A DNA stretch of 12,253 bases, from the NCBI GenBank assembly GCA_014381485.1, contig JACNLN010000060.1:1-12253 (forward strand), written 5' to 3'. Shown here piece by piece: positions 1 to 6,233 of this stretch. Each line of letters starts with the position of its first letter. The first letter of the stretch is position 1. The DNA comes from Fidelibacterota bacterium (GTDB taxonomy: Bacteria; Fidelibacterota; Marinisomatia; Marinisomatales; CAZVFT01). The notes under the pieces are model-generated. The model searched no databases. It was not told where the DNA came from and worked only from the letters and a program-made list of their open reading frames with translations. A program made the position numbers and the translations under genes.

Positions 1-25
1 CAAAAATTGAAAGAACCAGGGAATC

Positions 26-598
26 ATGTCACTTACACCAGCCTTTGAAATAGGTTTATGGAACGCCTGGATTTTTATACTTGGCGTTGTCTTAATAGAT
101 TATGGTCTGCGTTACTTGATTGTTGATAAGAAAGCGGCGCTATTCATTTGGCCCCCATATAATAAAAAGGAGAAAAAACTCTCGGGTATCTTAACGGTGA
201 CTTATTTTACTTCATGGATTTATACTATTTTCTTGACGCTGAAACCAGGCACAGCTTGGTTCTATGCCGGATCCTCTATTTATTTGCTGGGTATGATTTT
301 TGTCACCATGGCAACGCTAAGTTTTGCTACTACTCTGTTGGATAAACCAAACACTAAAGGTATCTATCGCATTTCAAGAAACCCTATGGCCTTTGGCGGG
401 TTCTTGGTATTCATTGGCATAAGCATAGCATGCGCTTCCTGGATTTTTCTGCTATGGGCAATGGTATTCATACTCCTGCAGGACAATTTGGTAATTCCTG
501 AGGAACGAATGTGTCTCGAGAGGTATGGGAACGCATATCGAGAATATATGAATAAGACCCCAAAATGGATAGGAGTACCGAAATCTAGGGAAAAGTGA
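26..598 (+). CDS. Integral-membrane methyltransferase of the isoprenylcysteine carboxyl methyltransferase (ICMT/PEMT-like) family
   Basis: This 190-residue protein is mostly hydrophobic, with membrane segments near residues 10-32, 52-72, 78-98 and 124-153. The C-terminal third carries the family's S-adenosylmethionine-binding signature: GIYRISRNPMAFGG (residues 112-125, with the RNP core), a following helix pair, an acidic pair EE (159-160), and RYGNAYREYMNKTPKWI near the end. Family members methylate small-molecule, lipid or prenyl-cysteine substrates at the membrane. The substrate of this bacterial one cannot be told from sequence. The ATG at 26 is preceded by a modest AGGG (18-21) with short spacing. 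No gene precedes it in the window, so operon membership upstream is unknown. A hairpin about 70 bases downstream (668-684) may end its transcript. The family call is firm; the exact function is open. Confidence 0.85.
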   Translation: MSLTPAFEIGLWNAWIFILGVVLIDYGLRYLIVDKKAALFIWPPYNKKEKKLSGILTVTYFTSWIYTIFLTLKPGTAWFYAGSSIYLLGMIFVTMATLSFATTLLDKPNTKGIYRISRNPMAFGGFLVFIGISIACASWIFLLWAMVFILLQDNLVIPEERMCLERYGNAYREYMNKTPKWIGVPKSREK

Positions 599-667
599 TA
601 AATCATGCCCCTTCGTTTGCACTATCGTCTAACAGCGGATAAAAGGAAAATCAAAGATTTCTCCAAA

Positions 668-692
668 TCCCGACTTTGTCGGGACTTCTTTT
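668..692 (+). terminator. Probable rho-independent terminator downstream of the membrane methyltransferase
   Basis: A perfect 7-bp stem, TCCCGAC (668-674) with GTCGGGA (678-684), closes a TTT loop and is followed by CTTCTTTT. The stem is GC-rich against AT-rich surroundings. The hairpin falls inside a short open frame (633-830). It also resembles the GTCCCGAT hairpin at 9404-9422, so it may instead be a dispersed palindromic repeat. Confidence 0.5.
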
Positions 693-830
693 ATGCTGGG
701 AACGTTGGTAGCCAATGTAAAAAATCAAGTCCAATTTATTGACAAAACTACTTATTATGGAGGTTCTCTTTTATCGGATAAGTTCTATTCAATCGTTAGT
801 CAGATATTAAATATGAAAAGAAGAGACTAA
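693..830 (+). CDS. Small open frame of 45 codons, unknown, possibly a gene relic
   Basis: An ATG at 693 opens a 45-residue frame, MLGTLVANVKNQVQF and onward, ending NMKRRD before TAA at 828-830. The same frame stays open upstream back to 633. The composition is protein-like, with no low complexity, but there is no convincing ribosome-binding site and no family is recognised. It ends just before the first copy of the palindrome that precedes the hip genes, so it may be the decayed tail of a gene displaced by the hip module. It could equally be chance. Confidence 0.2.
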   Translation: MLGTLVANVKNQVQFIDKTTYYGGSLLSDKFYSIVSQILNMKRRD

Positions 831-831
831 A

Positions 832-849
832 ATCACATTATAATTTGAT
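832..849. promoter_or_regulatory. Candidate HipB operator O1 (18-bp palindrome)
   Basis: ATCACATT-AT-AATTTGAT matches the consensus palindrome ATCACATT-AT-AATGTGAT with one mismatch in the right half-site. The symmetry extends outward to 24 bp (829-852) with a single mismatched pair. It is one of three copies in the region before the XRE regulator gene. It is read as an operator because hip-type operons are autorepressed by HipB binding to upstream palindromes; binding itself is inferred. Confidence 0.6.
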
Positions 850-892
850 TTTAAAACTTCCTTACAGATTCCACACACAAAAAACAATATAA

Positions 893-910
893 TTCATATT
901 TTAATGTGAT
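893..910. promoter_or_regulatory. Candidate HipB operator O2 (18-bp imperfect palindrome)
   Basis: The right half AATGTGAT (903-910) matches the consensus perfectly, and the left half TTCATATT (893-900) matches 6 of 8. Its start is exactly 61 bp from that of O1 (832) and from that of O3 (954). The exact periodicity is the main reason to accept this weaker copy. Confidence 0.5.
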
Positions 911-915
911 AATTC

Positions 916-944
916 TTGTATTATTTAACAAAATGAATTAATTT
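916..944 (+). promoter_or_regulatory. Weak candidate promoter for the hip operon
   Basis: TTGTAT (916-921) and TAATTT (939-944) are separated by 17 bp, an approximate sigma-70-like arrangement lying between operators O2 and O3. Initiation near 951 would leave a leader of only about 14 bases, and O3 would cover the start site. This would make repressor occlusion simple. The match is weak in such AT-rich DNA. Confidence 0.25.
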
Positions 945-953
945 TACATAAAT

Positions 954-971
954 ATCACATTATAATGTTAT
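954..971. promoter_or_regulatory. Candidate HipB operator O3, overlapping the hipB start codon
   Basis: ATCACATT-AT-AATGTTAT has a perfect left half and 7 of 8 in the right half. The palindrome runs through the hipB ATG (965-967), so a bound repressor would sit on the translation start region of its own gene. There is no Shine-Dalgarno sequence here. Confidence 0.6.
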
Positions 972-1177
972 TTACAGAATTAGGAAAAATCATAAAAGAT
1001 CGTAGAAAATTGTTGCGGATTACTCAACCTGATCTTGCTGAAATGGCCGGAATCAGCGTAAATACTCTTTACAAAATAGAAAGAGGACAGGCTAATCCTA
1101 CTGTTAAAGTGCTTACCAAATTGGCCGATGTGCTTGGTATGGAATTGAAATTAGAAGTAAAAAAACTAAAGTTGTAA
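965..1177 (+). CDS. hipB: HipB-like XRE-family antitoxin and transcriptional repressor
   Basis: This 70-residue protein is almost entirely one Cro/C1-type helix-turn-helix domain (residues about 5-60). The turn and recognition helix read QPDLAEMAGISVNTLYKIER and are followed by NPTVKVLTKLADVLGM, typical of HipB. In the family it dimerises, binds palindromic operators and represses the operon, usually together with the kinase partner. It is the first of three tightly packed genes; only 3 bases separate its TAA from the next ATG. The start at 965 lies inside the third operator copy and has no Shine-Dalgarno sequence, but it gives the normal family length. The C-terminal tail is Lys-rich (LEVKKLKL) and short. 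Fold and role are well supported; operator identity is inferred. Confidence 0.85.
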   Translation: MLFTELGKIIKDRRKLLRITQPDLAEMAGISVNTLYKIERGQANPTVKVLTKLADVLGMELKLEVKKLKL

Positions 1178-1180
1178 TAT

Positions 1181-1513
1181 ATGCGAATAGCAGAGGTTTA
1201 TCGAGATGGTGTATTTGCAGGAATACTTTCGGAAGAAAGCCGTAATAGCTATGTGTTCAAATATGATGATACATATTTATCGAACGTTAACCAGCCTCCA
1301 ATAAGTTTAACCCTGCCAAAAACGAAGCAAGAATATCGTTCAGATTATCTGTTTCCTTTCTTCTTCAATATGCTTTCAGAAGGGGTTAATCGAAAATTAC
1401 AAAGTAGACAATTGAAGATTGATGAAAAAGACCACTTCGGTTTACTGTTGGCCACAGCAAATTATGATACAATTGGTGCAGTAACAATTAAGCCCATTAA
1501 AGAAAAACAATGA
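1181..1513 (+). CDS. hipS: HipS-like protein: separate HipA N-terminal subdomain
   Basis: This 110-residue protein corresponds to the small N-terminal subdomain of HipA and nothing more. Diagnostic stretches are VYRDGVFAGIL (residues 7-16), a segment with Y-V-F-K-Y-D, PISLTLP (40-46), LFPFFFNMLSEGVNRKL (57-73, the usual PxFxNLLPEG element) and DTIGAVTI near the end. In single-chain HipA this subdomain is fused to the kinase. In the tripartite HipBST systems first described in enteropathogenic E. coli, the stand-alone version (HipS) neutralises the kinase. The stop codon overlaps the next start in ATGA (1510-1513), so translation is probably coupled. It contains no tryptophan, while as I recall a Trp of E. 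coli HipS contacts the kinase. The domain identity is clear; the antitoxin role is inferred. Confidence 0.75.
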   Translation: MRIAEVYRDGVFAGILSEESRNSYVFKYDDTYLSNVNQPPISLTLPKTKQEYRSDYLFPFFFNMLSEGVNRKLQSRQLKIDEKDHFGLLLATANYDTIGAVTIKPIKEKQ

Positions 1514-2526
1514 GTGTCCCTGAATTAAAATATTGCCCCGGAACATTGGCAGAAGGCTTTGACACATATAGCCGGACCTGTTTAAAAAAAGTTTTCAATG
1601 GCAAGAAGGTAAGTCACGTGCTGCCCTACAATCCGTCCCAGATAAGTGAGGAAGACGCTGAAAAATTTATGGAGAATAGAAAACATATTTCTATATCTGG
1701 TGTACAGGAAAAACTGTCGATCATTTTAGATAAAAATAAACTTAGGTTAACAAATGAAGGCGAGCATGGAACACATATTTTAAAACCCAAACCAAGAGAC
1801 TTAAAAAAAATAGATCAGGTGCCAGCCAATGAGCATTTAACGATGCAAATCGCACAACAGGTTTATGGTATTAATACACCGGGAAATGCCCTTACTTTCT
1901 TTAAAAATGGAGAACATGCATACATAACCAAAAGATTTGATGTGAAAGTAAATGGATCAAAGTGGGGTAAAGAAGATTTCGCCGCTCTAGCAGGAAAAAC
2001 TGAAGAAAATGCTGGACATGACTTTAAATATAAATATTCCTATGAAGAGGCTGCCGAATTAATCAGGAAATATGTCACTGCATATATTATAGAAATCGAA
2101 AAATATTATTCACTTGTTCTATTCAATTATTTGTTTTCAAACGGGGATGCACATTTAAAAAACTTCTCCATTTTGGAATCACCAAGTGGCGATTATTTTC
2201 TAAGTCCGGCCTATGATTTGATAAACACCCATATACATGTCGACGATACTGATTTTGCATTGGAGGGAGGATTATTTAAAGACGATTTTGAATCGGCTGC
2301 AATGAAGAAGAATGGACATGCCAGCTTAGAAGACTTTTATGAATTTGCAAAAAGATTGGACATAAAAGATAAAAGGCGAGATAAATTGTTAGAACCATTT
2401 TTAAAAAAGCAAAAGAGGGTTGAAGAATTGATTAAAAGGTCATTTCTGGATGCTCCTACAAAAAGGATATATTTGTTACATTATCAAACTAGAAGAAATC
2501 ACCTAATAAGCGCACTAATGCGATAA
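1510..2526 (+). CDS. hipT: HipT-like serine/threonine kinase toxin (HipA C-terminal kinase)
   Basis: This 338-residue protein carries the HipA kinase core. The flexible phosphate loop region reads HISISGVQEKLS (residues 59-70). Its SIS (S61, S63) matches the pair of autophosphorylated serines reported in E. coli HipT. Lys92 in THILKPKP is the probable ATP-binding lysine. The catalytic segment is NGDAHLKNF (211-219), with catalytic Asp213 and metal-binding Asn218. PAYDL (233-237) supplies the second metal-binding Asp236. HipA and HipT phosphorylate aminoacyl-tRNA synthetases (GltX and TrpS respectively) and arrest growth; the target here is unknown. All key residues are present, so an active kinase is likely. 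It overlaps the HipS-like gene by 4 bases. Its length is close to E. coli HipT and well short of full HipA, which agrees with the missing N-terminal subdomain. Confidence 0.82.
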   Translation: MSVPELKYCPGTLAEGFDTYSRTCLKKVFNGKKVSHVLPYNPSQISEEDAEKFMENRKHISISGVQEKLSIILDKNKLRLTNEGEHGTHILKPKPRDLKKIDQVPANEHLTMQIAQQVYGINTPGNALTFFKNGEHAYITKRFDVKVNGSKWGKEDFAALAGKTEENAGHDFKYKYSYEEAAELIRKYVTAYIIEIEKYYSLVLFNYLFSNGDAHLKNFSILESPSGDYFLSPAYDLINTHIHVDDTDFALEGGLFKDDFESAAMKKNGHASLEDFYEFAKRLDIKDKRRDKLLEPFLKKQKRVEELIKRSFLDAPTKRIYLLHYQTRRNHLISALMR

Positions 2527-2603
2527 GAGCGCTCATGAAAATTTATAAATTGAAACGATTATGAAATAACATTGATAAACGGGACACATAAAATAAAAAG
2601 CAC

Positions 2604-2738
2604 TGGTTACAACATCGTATATAGACAATAGCGGGGGAAGTACGAGTTCGAAGGTCCGTAGCCTGCTCATACGTAGGTGTGACTTGAAAGGAAATTGTCA
2701 CAGAAACCGCAACTAGCTATATACTTGGCCGTTAACTA
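2604..2738. repeat. 135-bp element with imperfect terminal inverted repeats
   Basis: The left arm (2604-2634) and the right arm (2707-2738, read in reverse complement) share GTATATAG and GCGG at matching distances. In the 18-base core, GTATATAGACAATAGCGG on the left pairs with GTATATAGCTAGTTGCGG on the right at 14 of 18 positions. The interior has its own symmetry: TGTGAC (2678-2683) with GTCACA (2697-2702), and TACG/CGTA around TTCGAA (2641-2660). There is no open frame. It could fold as a long hairpin, like integron attC-type sites or MITE/REP elements. It resembles dispersed repeats I remember from Bacteroidota genomes, which I cannot verify here. It does not fit strict attC core motifs. 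Confidence 0.45.
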
Positions 2739-2781
2739 ACATTTTAAATTGCGATTCCTGGTAATTGCAAAAGGAGGAATG

Positions 2782-3342
2782 ATGAAAGCACTTCGACTAA
2801 TAGGATCGATTGCCTTCGTGCTCGGACTCTTCACCGCGATCTTTGTCGGGATACCCTGGTATCTCTACCACGATCCCACTTTGCCCTGGTGGCTGAAGAC
2901 AGCGGTTTACTGCACTATGGGGGGTATCCTGCTGGTTCTGCTGACGGTTGCCATCGAACAGCGGAAAGGCAAGGCCCTGGGAGAGGAACTCCCTCCCGCT
3001 GAAGCCCGGCCTCGGATGTTGCTCCAGAATTCTGCAGAAGTCCCTGGCCGTGAGATCACCAAGATTCTGGGTTTGGTAAAAGGACACACTATTTTTGCCA
3101 TCTGGCTTGGAAAGGACCTTTCTGCCCTGGTGCGACTGGTTCTTGGCGGTGAGCTGACTGAGTACACGGAGATGATGGGGCGGGCTCGCAAAATAGCTAC
3201 TGATAGGATGATCGCCAAAGCTGAGGAGCTGGGAGCTGACGCGATTATCAACATCCGCTATATGACTACCAGTGTCATCGGTAGTGCCGCTGAACTTTTG
3301 GCCTACGGTACAGCCGTCAAGCTCAGCAGCGCGGTCACCTGA
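2782..3342 (+). CDS. YbjQ/UPF0145-family protein with two N-terminal membrane segments
   Basis: With the ATG at 2782 the protein has 186 residues. A strong AGGAGG lies at 2772-2777; the alternative ATG at 2779 is only one base from it and a TTG at 2749 has no such site. Two membrane helices (about residues 5-28 and 36-58) form a hairpin anchor. From residue 88 to 181 the sequence follows the YbjQ (DUF74, putative heavy-metal-binding) family: GREITKILGLVKGHTIFAIW, then GARKIA-type helices, then GADAIINIRYMTTSVIGSAAELLAYGTAV in separate stretches. The family forms oligomeric rings whose biological role is not settled. Base composition is visibly richer in G+C than the flanking hip genes, pointing to a different origin or expression level. 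The family is firm; the function is unknown. Confidence 0.8.
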   Translation: MKALRLIGSIAFVLGLFTAIFVGIPWYLYHDPTLPWWLKTAVYCTMGGILLVLLTVAIEQRKGKALGEELPPAEARPRMLLQNSAEVPGREITKILGLVKGHTIFAIWLGKDLSALVRLVLGGELTEYTEMMGRARKIATDRMIAKAEELGADAIINIRYMTTSVIGSAAELLAYGTAVKLSSAVT

Positions 3343-3490
3343 CCGTCTAAAGGTTACCTGCTTGGCTCAGCTATCGTTTCTAAATGCTAACTTTACCTAA
3401 CGAATGATGGTTGTCAAGCGGCATCCCTTTTTTTCTCATAGTAGATTGCAGGATTTTATTACTTTAAAGATCTTAGATACTCATCCATAG

Positions 3491-4111
3491 AGCGAACAGC
3501 ACGTCACAGACATCAAGAACTATGTTGAGCCTATTACCGAATTCTCATACGAAGACTTGAAGGCAACACCATACAACATTAATGATCACGGTACCTATCA
3601 GTAGGCTTTTGAGTTTATCGGTACAGACATCATCAATGAAAACATTTTGCCGCCTGGACAGAGTGGGTTTATTAATGCGCAAGGTGTACCCAGCCCACAT
3701 TTCGATAATCAGTGGCCACTCCATTTGGCATGGGAGTACAAGGATCAGCTATTTGGACAGGGATGTAAGATAGGCGGGGAAGTTGAAGCATCTGTACCAT
3801 CCCATTTTTGTCTCTATCAAAACTACCCGAACCCATTCAACTCGGTAACGACCATCCGGTTTGATCTACCTGAAGCTGCCGATGTGAAGATAGCTGTCTA
3901 TGACATCCTCGGCCGAGAAATAGCAGTACTTGTGAGCGGTAAAATACCTGCCAGCCCCTTACATATTGGGACATCTGGCTTGAGTGGTGAGTATAAGGTG
4001 GAATGGGATGTAAATAACATCCCTAGTGGAGTTTATTTCTATCATCTACAGATAAAAAAAGGTGGACTTATCTCCTACGAAAAAACAGAGAAGATGCTTT
4101 TACTAAAATAA
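3491..4111 (+). pseudogene. Decayed 3' end of a secreted penicillin-acylase-like protein with a T9SS type A sorting domain
   Basis: One frame reads through from 3491 to the TAA at 4109-4111, apart from an in-frame TAG at 3602-3604; another TAG (3488-3490) lies just before it. Around the stop, the text TPYNINDHGTYQ, then LPPGQSGF and SPHFDNQWPLHLAWEYKDQLF in short stretches, resembles the C-terminal end of penicillin amidase (Ntn hydrolase) proteins, which end with GQSG and SPHYDDQ. From about 3782 it continues into a T9SS type A sorting domain: QNYPNPFN, then VYDILGREI, SGVYFYHLQIKKGG and KMLLLK. Such tails send proteins through the type IX secretion system to the surface. The signal peptide and all catalytic parts are missing, so it is a relic. 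The sorting domain is firm (0.9); the acylase assignment is moderate. Confidence 0.65.
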
Positions 4112-4141
4112 TGCTCTAAATTTTAATTATATGAAGCCACT

Positions 4142-4147
4142 TATAAT
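4142..4147 (+). promoter_or_regulatory. Possible -10 element before the small winged-helix gene
   Basis: A perfect TATAAT lies 26 bases before the ATG at 4174, with no convincing -35 hexamer at 17 bp. The placement between a relic and a gene with its own strong ribosome-binding site favours a local promoter, but the match could be chance in AT-rich DNA. Confidence 0.25.
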
Positions 4148-4173
4148 ACAAGAAAATAAATGGAGGATCAAGT

Positions 4174-4359
4174 ATGGGCGGCAATGAACAAACAGTCCTC
4201 AATGCCATGAAAAAGGCAGGAAAACCCATCCGGCCTGGGGATATTGCAAAAGAGACGGGTCTTGACAGTAAAGAAGTATCAAAAGCCATAAATGTACTGA
4301 AGAAAAAAGGAGAGATCACCTCACCCAAACGGTGTTTTTACGCTCCAGCTGAAAAATAA
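4174..4359 (+). CDS. Small winged-helix (MarR-like) DNA-binding protein
   Basis: This 61-residue protein is a single compact winged helix-turn-helix. Helix 1 is about residues 4-14, helix 2 PGDIAKETGL (21-30), the recognition helix DSKEVSKAINVLKKKGEI (31-48), and a short wing reaches FYAPAEK. There is no effector or dimerisation domain, so it is much shorter than classical MarR regulators and may bind nucleic acid as part of a complex or act as a simple regulator. The start is set by GGAGG at 4162-4166, seven bases before the ATG. It stands alone between a relic upstream and a long gap downstream, so context gives no target. The fold is confident; the regulon is unknown. Confidence 0.75.
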   Translation: MGGNEQTVLNAMKKAGKPIRPGDIAKETGLDSKEVSKAINVLKKKGEITSPKRCFYAPAEK

Positions 4360-4932
4360 TTTTACATTCCCCACCCCGGATAATCAACAATCACTGATGT
4401 CCAGAAGAAGTATGCTTTAAAGATGGATGGTTTAGCGATTGGGAGGGTTGGGATAGTATGTATTGATGGAAGGTTGAGAAGTATCACCGGCACGTAAAAA
4501 CTCAGTTTCATCTTGAGTCAGTTCAGTTACAACTCTTTTCAAGTATCCAGACATTATTTTCACTTGTGGTCATATCCATGTATTTGATTTACGCGGAGAT
4601 TTGGACCTGTCATGATAAATTATTACTATCCTGTCCAATTAAAACTGTAGAAATTCCGACTGTTTAAGATTATTGGATTTGTTTATTATAAAATAAGTCT
4701 TATTGGCAAAAATGCTCTTGTTTCATGTGACTGCTCGAACATTTTTACCTGCCAAAGTGACACAGCAAAAACATCGAAACCAACTGGCTATTAACTTTCA
4801 ATTTTGAAATAAAGGGGTTAGTAAAGAAAACATAATTAACATGTTGACAATTCGATATTTATTATAAAAATTTATTTAGTGATAAAAAAGAATTAAATAA
4901 CCTGTGTCATTAAGTAATAACAAAATATTGTT
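4360..4932. other. 573-bp intergenic gap, no supported gene
   Basis: No frame here looks like a recognisable protein. A 40-codon frame on the minus strand (4554 to 4432) is unsupported. The visible structure is AATAAG-T-CTTATT (4692-4704), directly followed by an imperfect inverted repeat: TTGGCAAAAATG (4703-4714) against CATTTTTACCTGCCAA (4740-4755), with about 25 bases between. TTGACA occurs at 4844-4849 before the next gene, but without a well-spaced -10. Confidence 0.5.
4703..4755. repeat. Imperfect inverted repeat, possible hairpin or operator
   Basis: TTGGCA (4703-4708) pairs with TGCCAA (4750-4755), and AAAATG (4709-4714) pairs with CATTTT (4740-4745). A small TACC bulge lies on the right arm and a loop of about 25 bases between. 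It adjoins the short palindrome at 4692-4704. No T-tract follows, so a terminator is unlikely. Function unknown. Confidence 0.4.
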
Positions 4933-5982
4933 ATGATTAAACTGAACAGAATATTTCTTCTATTTATCTTTGTACCATTGCTTTTAACATATCTCCTAAT
5001 AGCCAATCCAATCGCCCAAAAGGAAAATAAGACAAAACAAGACCTTGAATCGCGATTTTCTCAACAACAGGAACAGATTACTGGAAAAGGGCATATTTTA
5101 TTAGAGGTTGATATAACCTCTGAGCTAGAAGATACCATAGAAATAGAATTAGTTGGAGTACAAAAACCAACGCCTATGAAGTATACTGTAAAAACAGGTG
5201 ACAATATGTGGAGAATTGCCAAAAACAAGTTAATTAATGAAGGAATAATTAATCCTTCAAATAAGCAAATAGCTAATCACATAGTTAAAATATCTAAATG
5301 GAATCACACTGATCCTAAAACAGACACGTATTGTGTAAAAGAAGAGAAAGGGCTCAAAAACTGTCAGGACGGTCTTTTCCCCGATAAAATACTTCCCAAT
5401 GATGTATTCATTGTAGGATATACAAAAACCTTTGAAGTCATTCCCGTTAAACCAAAATCTGCCCCCATTGACTCAACAAAACAAGATACAATTCATAAAG
5501 TTCAAGAAACAACAGATACATTAACAACATTTATTACCAGAACAGACTCGTCAATTAAATTTGAAGAACTCGCCCAAGCAGATATTTCTGCTACTACAAT
5601 AAGTGTTACAGTAATTGATAGCGTAAAATACTTTGAGGATAAAATATCAGATTATAATTCCACCCTGGATTCGATAAAAGCTGAATATATTAAACTGGTT
5701 AAAGAAAATCCTAAGTATGAAAAAGCAAGAGACAAAATGCTAAATATTATAAGAGTACATTATAATGAATCTACTTTCTGGAATTCTGATAAAAATAAGA
5801 AAAAATTCATTGAATATAAAATAAAATTAGATAGTATTAGGAAAGATACACCAATTGAGCAAACCCTTAACGAATATGCCCGTTTAAGAACAGAAAAAAA
5901 AGAATTAGAAAAACGACTCGAACAATATAAAGCAAAACACACCACAACCATAGTAAGTCCCGATTCAACAAAACAAGATTGA
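4933..5982 (+). CDS. Exported LysM-domain protein with C-terminal coiled coil
   Basis: This 349-residue protein begins with a hydrophobic signal or anchor segment (MIKLNRIFLLFIFVPLLLTYLL, written here in parts; residues 5-23). A LysM-type domain follows at about 82-162: YTVKTGDNMWRIAKNKL, then IVKISKWNH and LFPDKILPNDVFIVG, which would bind peptidoglycan or related glycans in the envelope. The LysM is longer than usual because of an insert with two cysteines (Cys134, Cys144), possibly disulphide-bonded. Residues 205-335 are charged and helical, with a probable coiled coil at 312-335 (EKKELEKRLEQYK). TKQD occurs three times (34-37, 182-185 and the C-terminal end), the last two within an 18-base near repeat. 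No Shine-Dalgarno sequence is seen. The gene is isolated, so its partner is unknown. It may be a structural or division-associated envelope protein. Confidence 0.7.
   Translation: MIKLNRIFLLFIFVPLLLTYLLIANPIAQKENKTKQDLESRFSQQQEQITGKGHILLEVDITSELEDTIEIELVGVQKPTPMKYTVKTGDNMWRIAKNKLINEGIINPSNKQIANHIVKISKWNHTDPKTDTYCVKEEKGLKNCQDGLFPDKILPNDVFIVGYTKTFEVIPVKPKSAPIDSTKQDTIHKVQETTDTLTTFITRTDSSIKFEELAQADISATTISVTVIDSVKYFEDKISDYNSTLDSIKAEYIKLVKENPKYEKARDKMLNIIRVHYNESTFWNSDKNKKKFIEYKIKLDSIRKDTPIEQTLNEYARLRTEKKELEKRLEQYKAKHTTTIVSPDSTKQD
5470..5487 (+). repeat. 18-bp intragenic repeat, copy 1 (encodes DSTKQD)
   Basis: GACTCAACAAAACAAGAT recurs at 5962-5979 with one substitution (C to T), in the same frame, encoding DSTKQD in both places. 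It marks the start of the segment between the LysM domain and the helical tail. Confidence 0.6.
5962..5979 (+). repeat. 18-bp intragenic repeat, copy 2 (C-terminal end of the LysM protein)
   Basis: GATTCAACAAAACAAGAT matches 17 of 18 bases of 5470-5487 and is followed immediately by the stop codon. This places the same DSTKQD peptide at the extreme C-terminus. Confidence 0.6.
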
Positions 5983-6094
5983 TTAAATAATCCTTTCCCA
6001 ATTCTTTTCAATATTACTTGGATCTCTGAGATAATCTATTAAGTTCCAGGGTTCTCCCATTACTTAGTTGTCCCTAAAAAAGTCACCTAATACC

Positions 6095-6117
6095 GCCATA
6101 AATGGCTTTAGTTTTTG
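6095..6117 (+). terminator. Weak candidate terminator downstream of the LysM gene
   Basis: GCCATAAATGGC (6095-6106) can form a short stem and is followed by TTTAGTTTTTG. An A-rich run before it (CTAAAAAAG) could pair with the T-rich run to lengthen the stem. It lies about 110 bases after the stop codon. Confidence 0.3.
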
Positions 6118-6233
6118 TCTAAATACTTTTCGTCAATAACATTTGACCTGTTTTTTAGGATTTACGTCGTTTTGGGATAAGGACAAAAAGAAATGGCTAT
6201 GGTCCATGAGTCGTATGAATTATCAACTATTTT

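Noticed and set aside
2604..2738. Classical integron attC site
   Set aside because: The element has long inverted symmetry, but the RYYYAAC and GTTRRRY core motifs are not found at its ends and no integrase is in the window.
2797..3254. Two minus-strand open frames inside the YbjQ gene
   Set aside because: They are antisense shadows of a gene with clear family motifs and a strong Shine-Dalgarno sequence; typical of GC-richer DNA.
4432..4554. 40-codon minus-strand frame in the 573-bp gap
   Set aside because: No ribosome-binding site and no recognised similarity; expected by chance.
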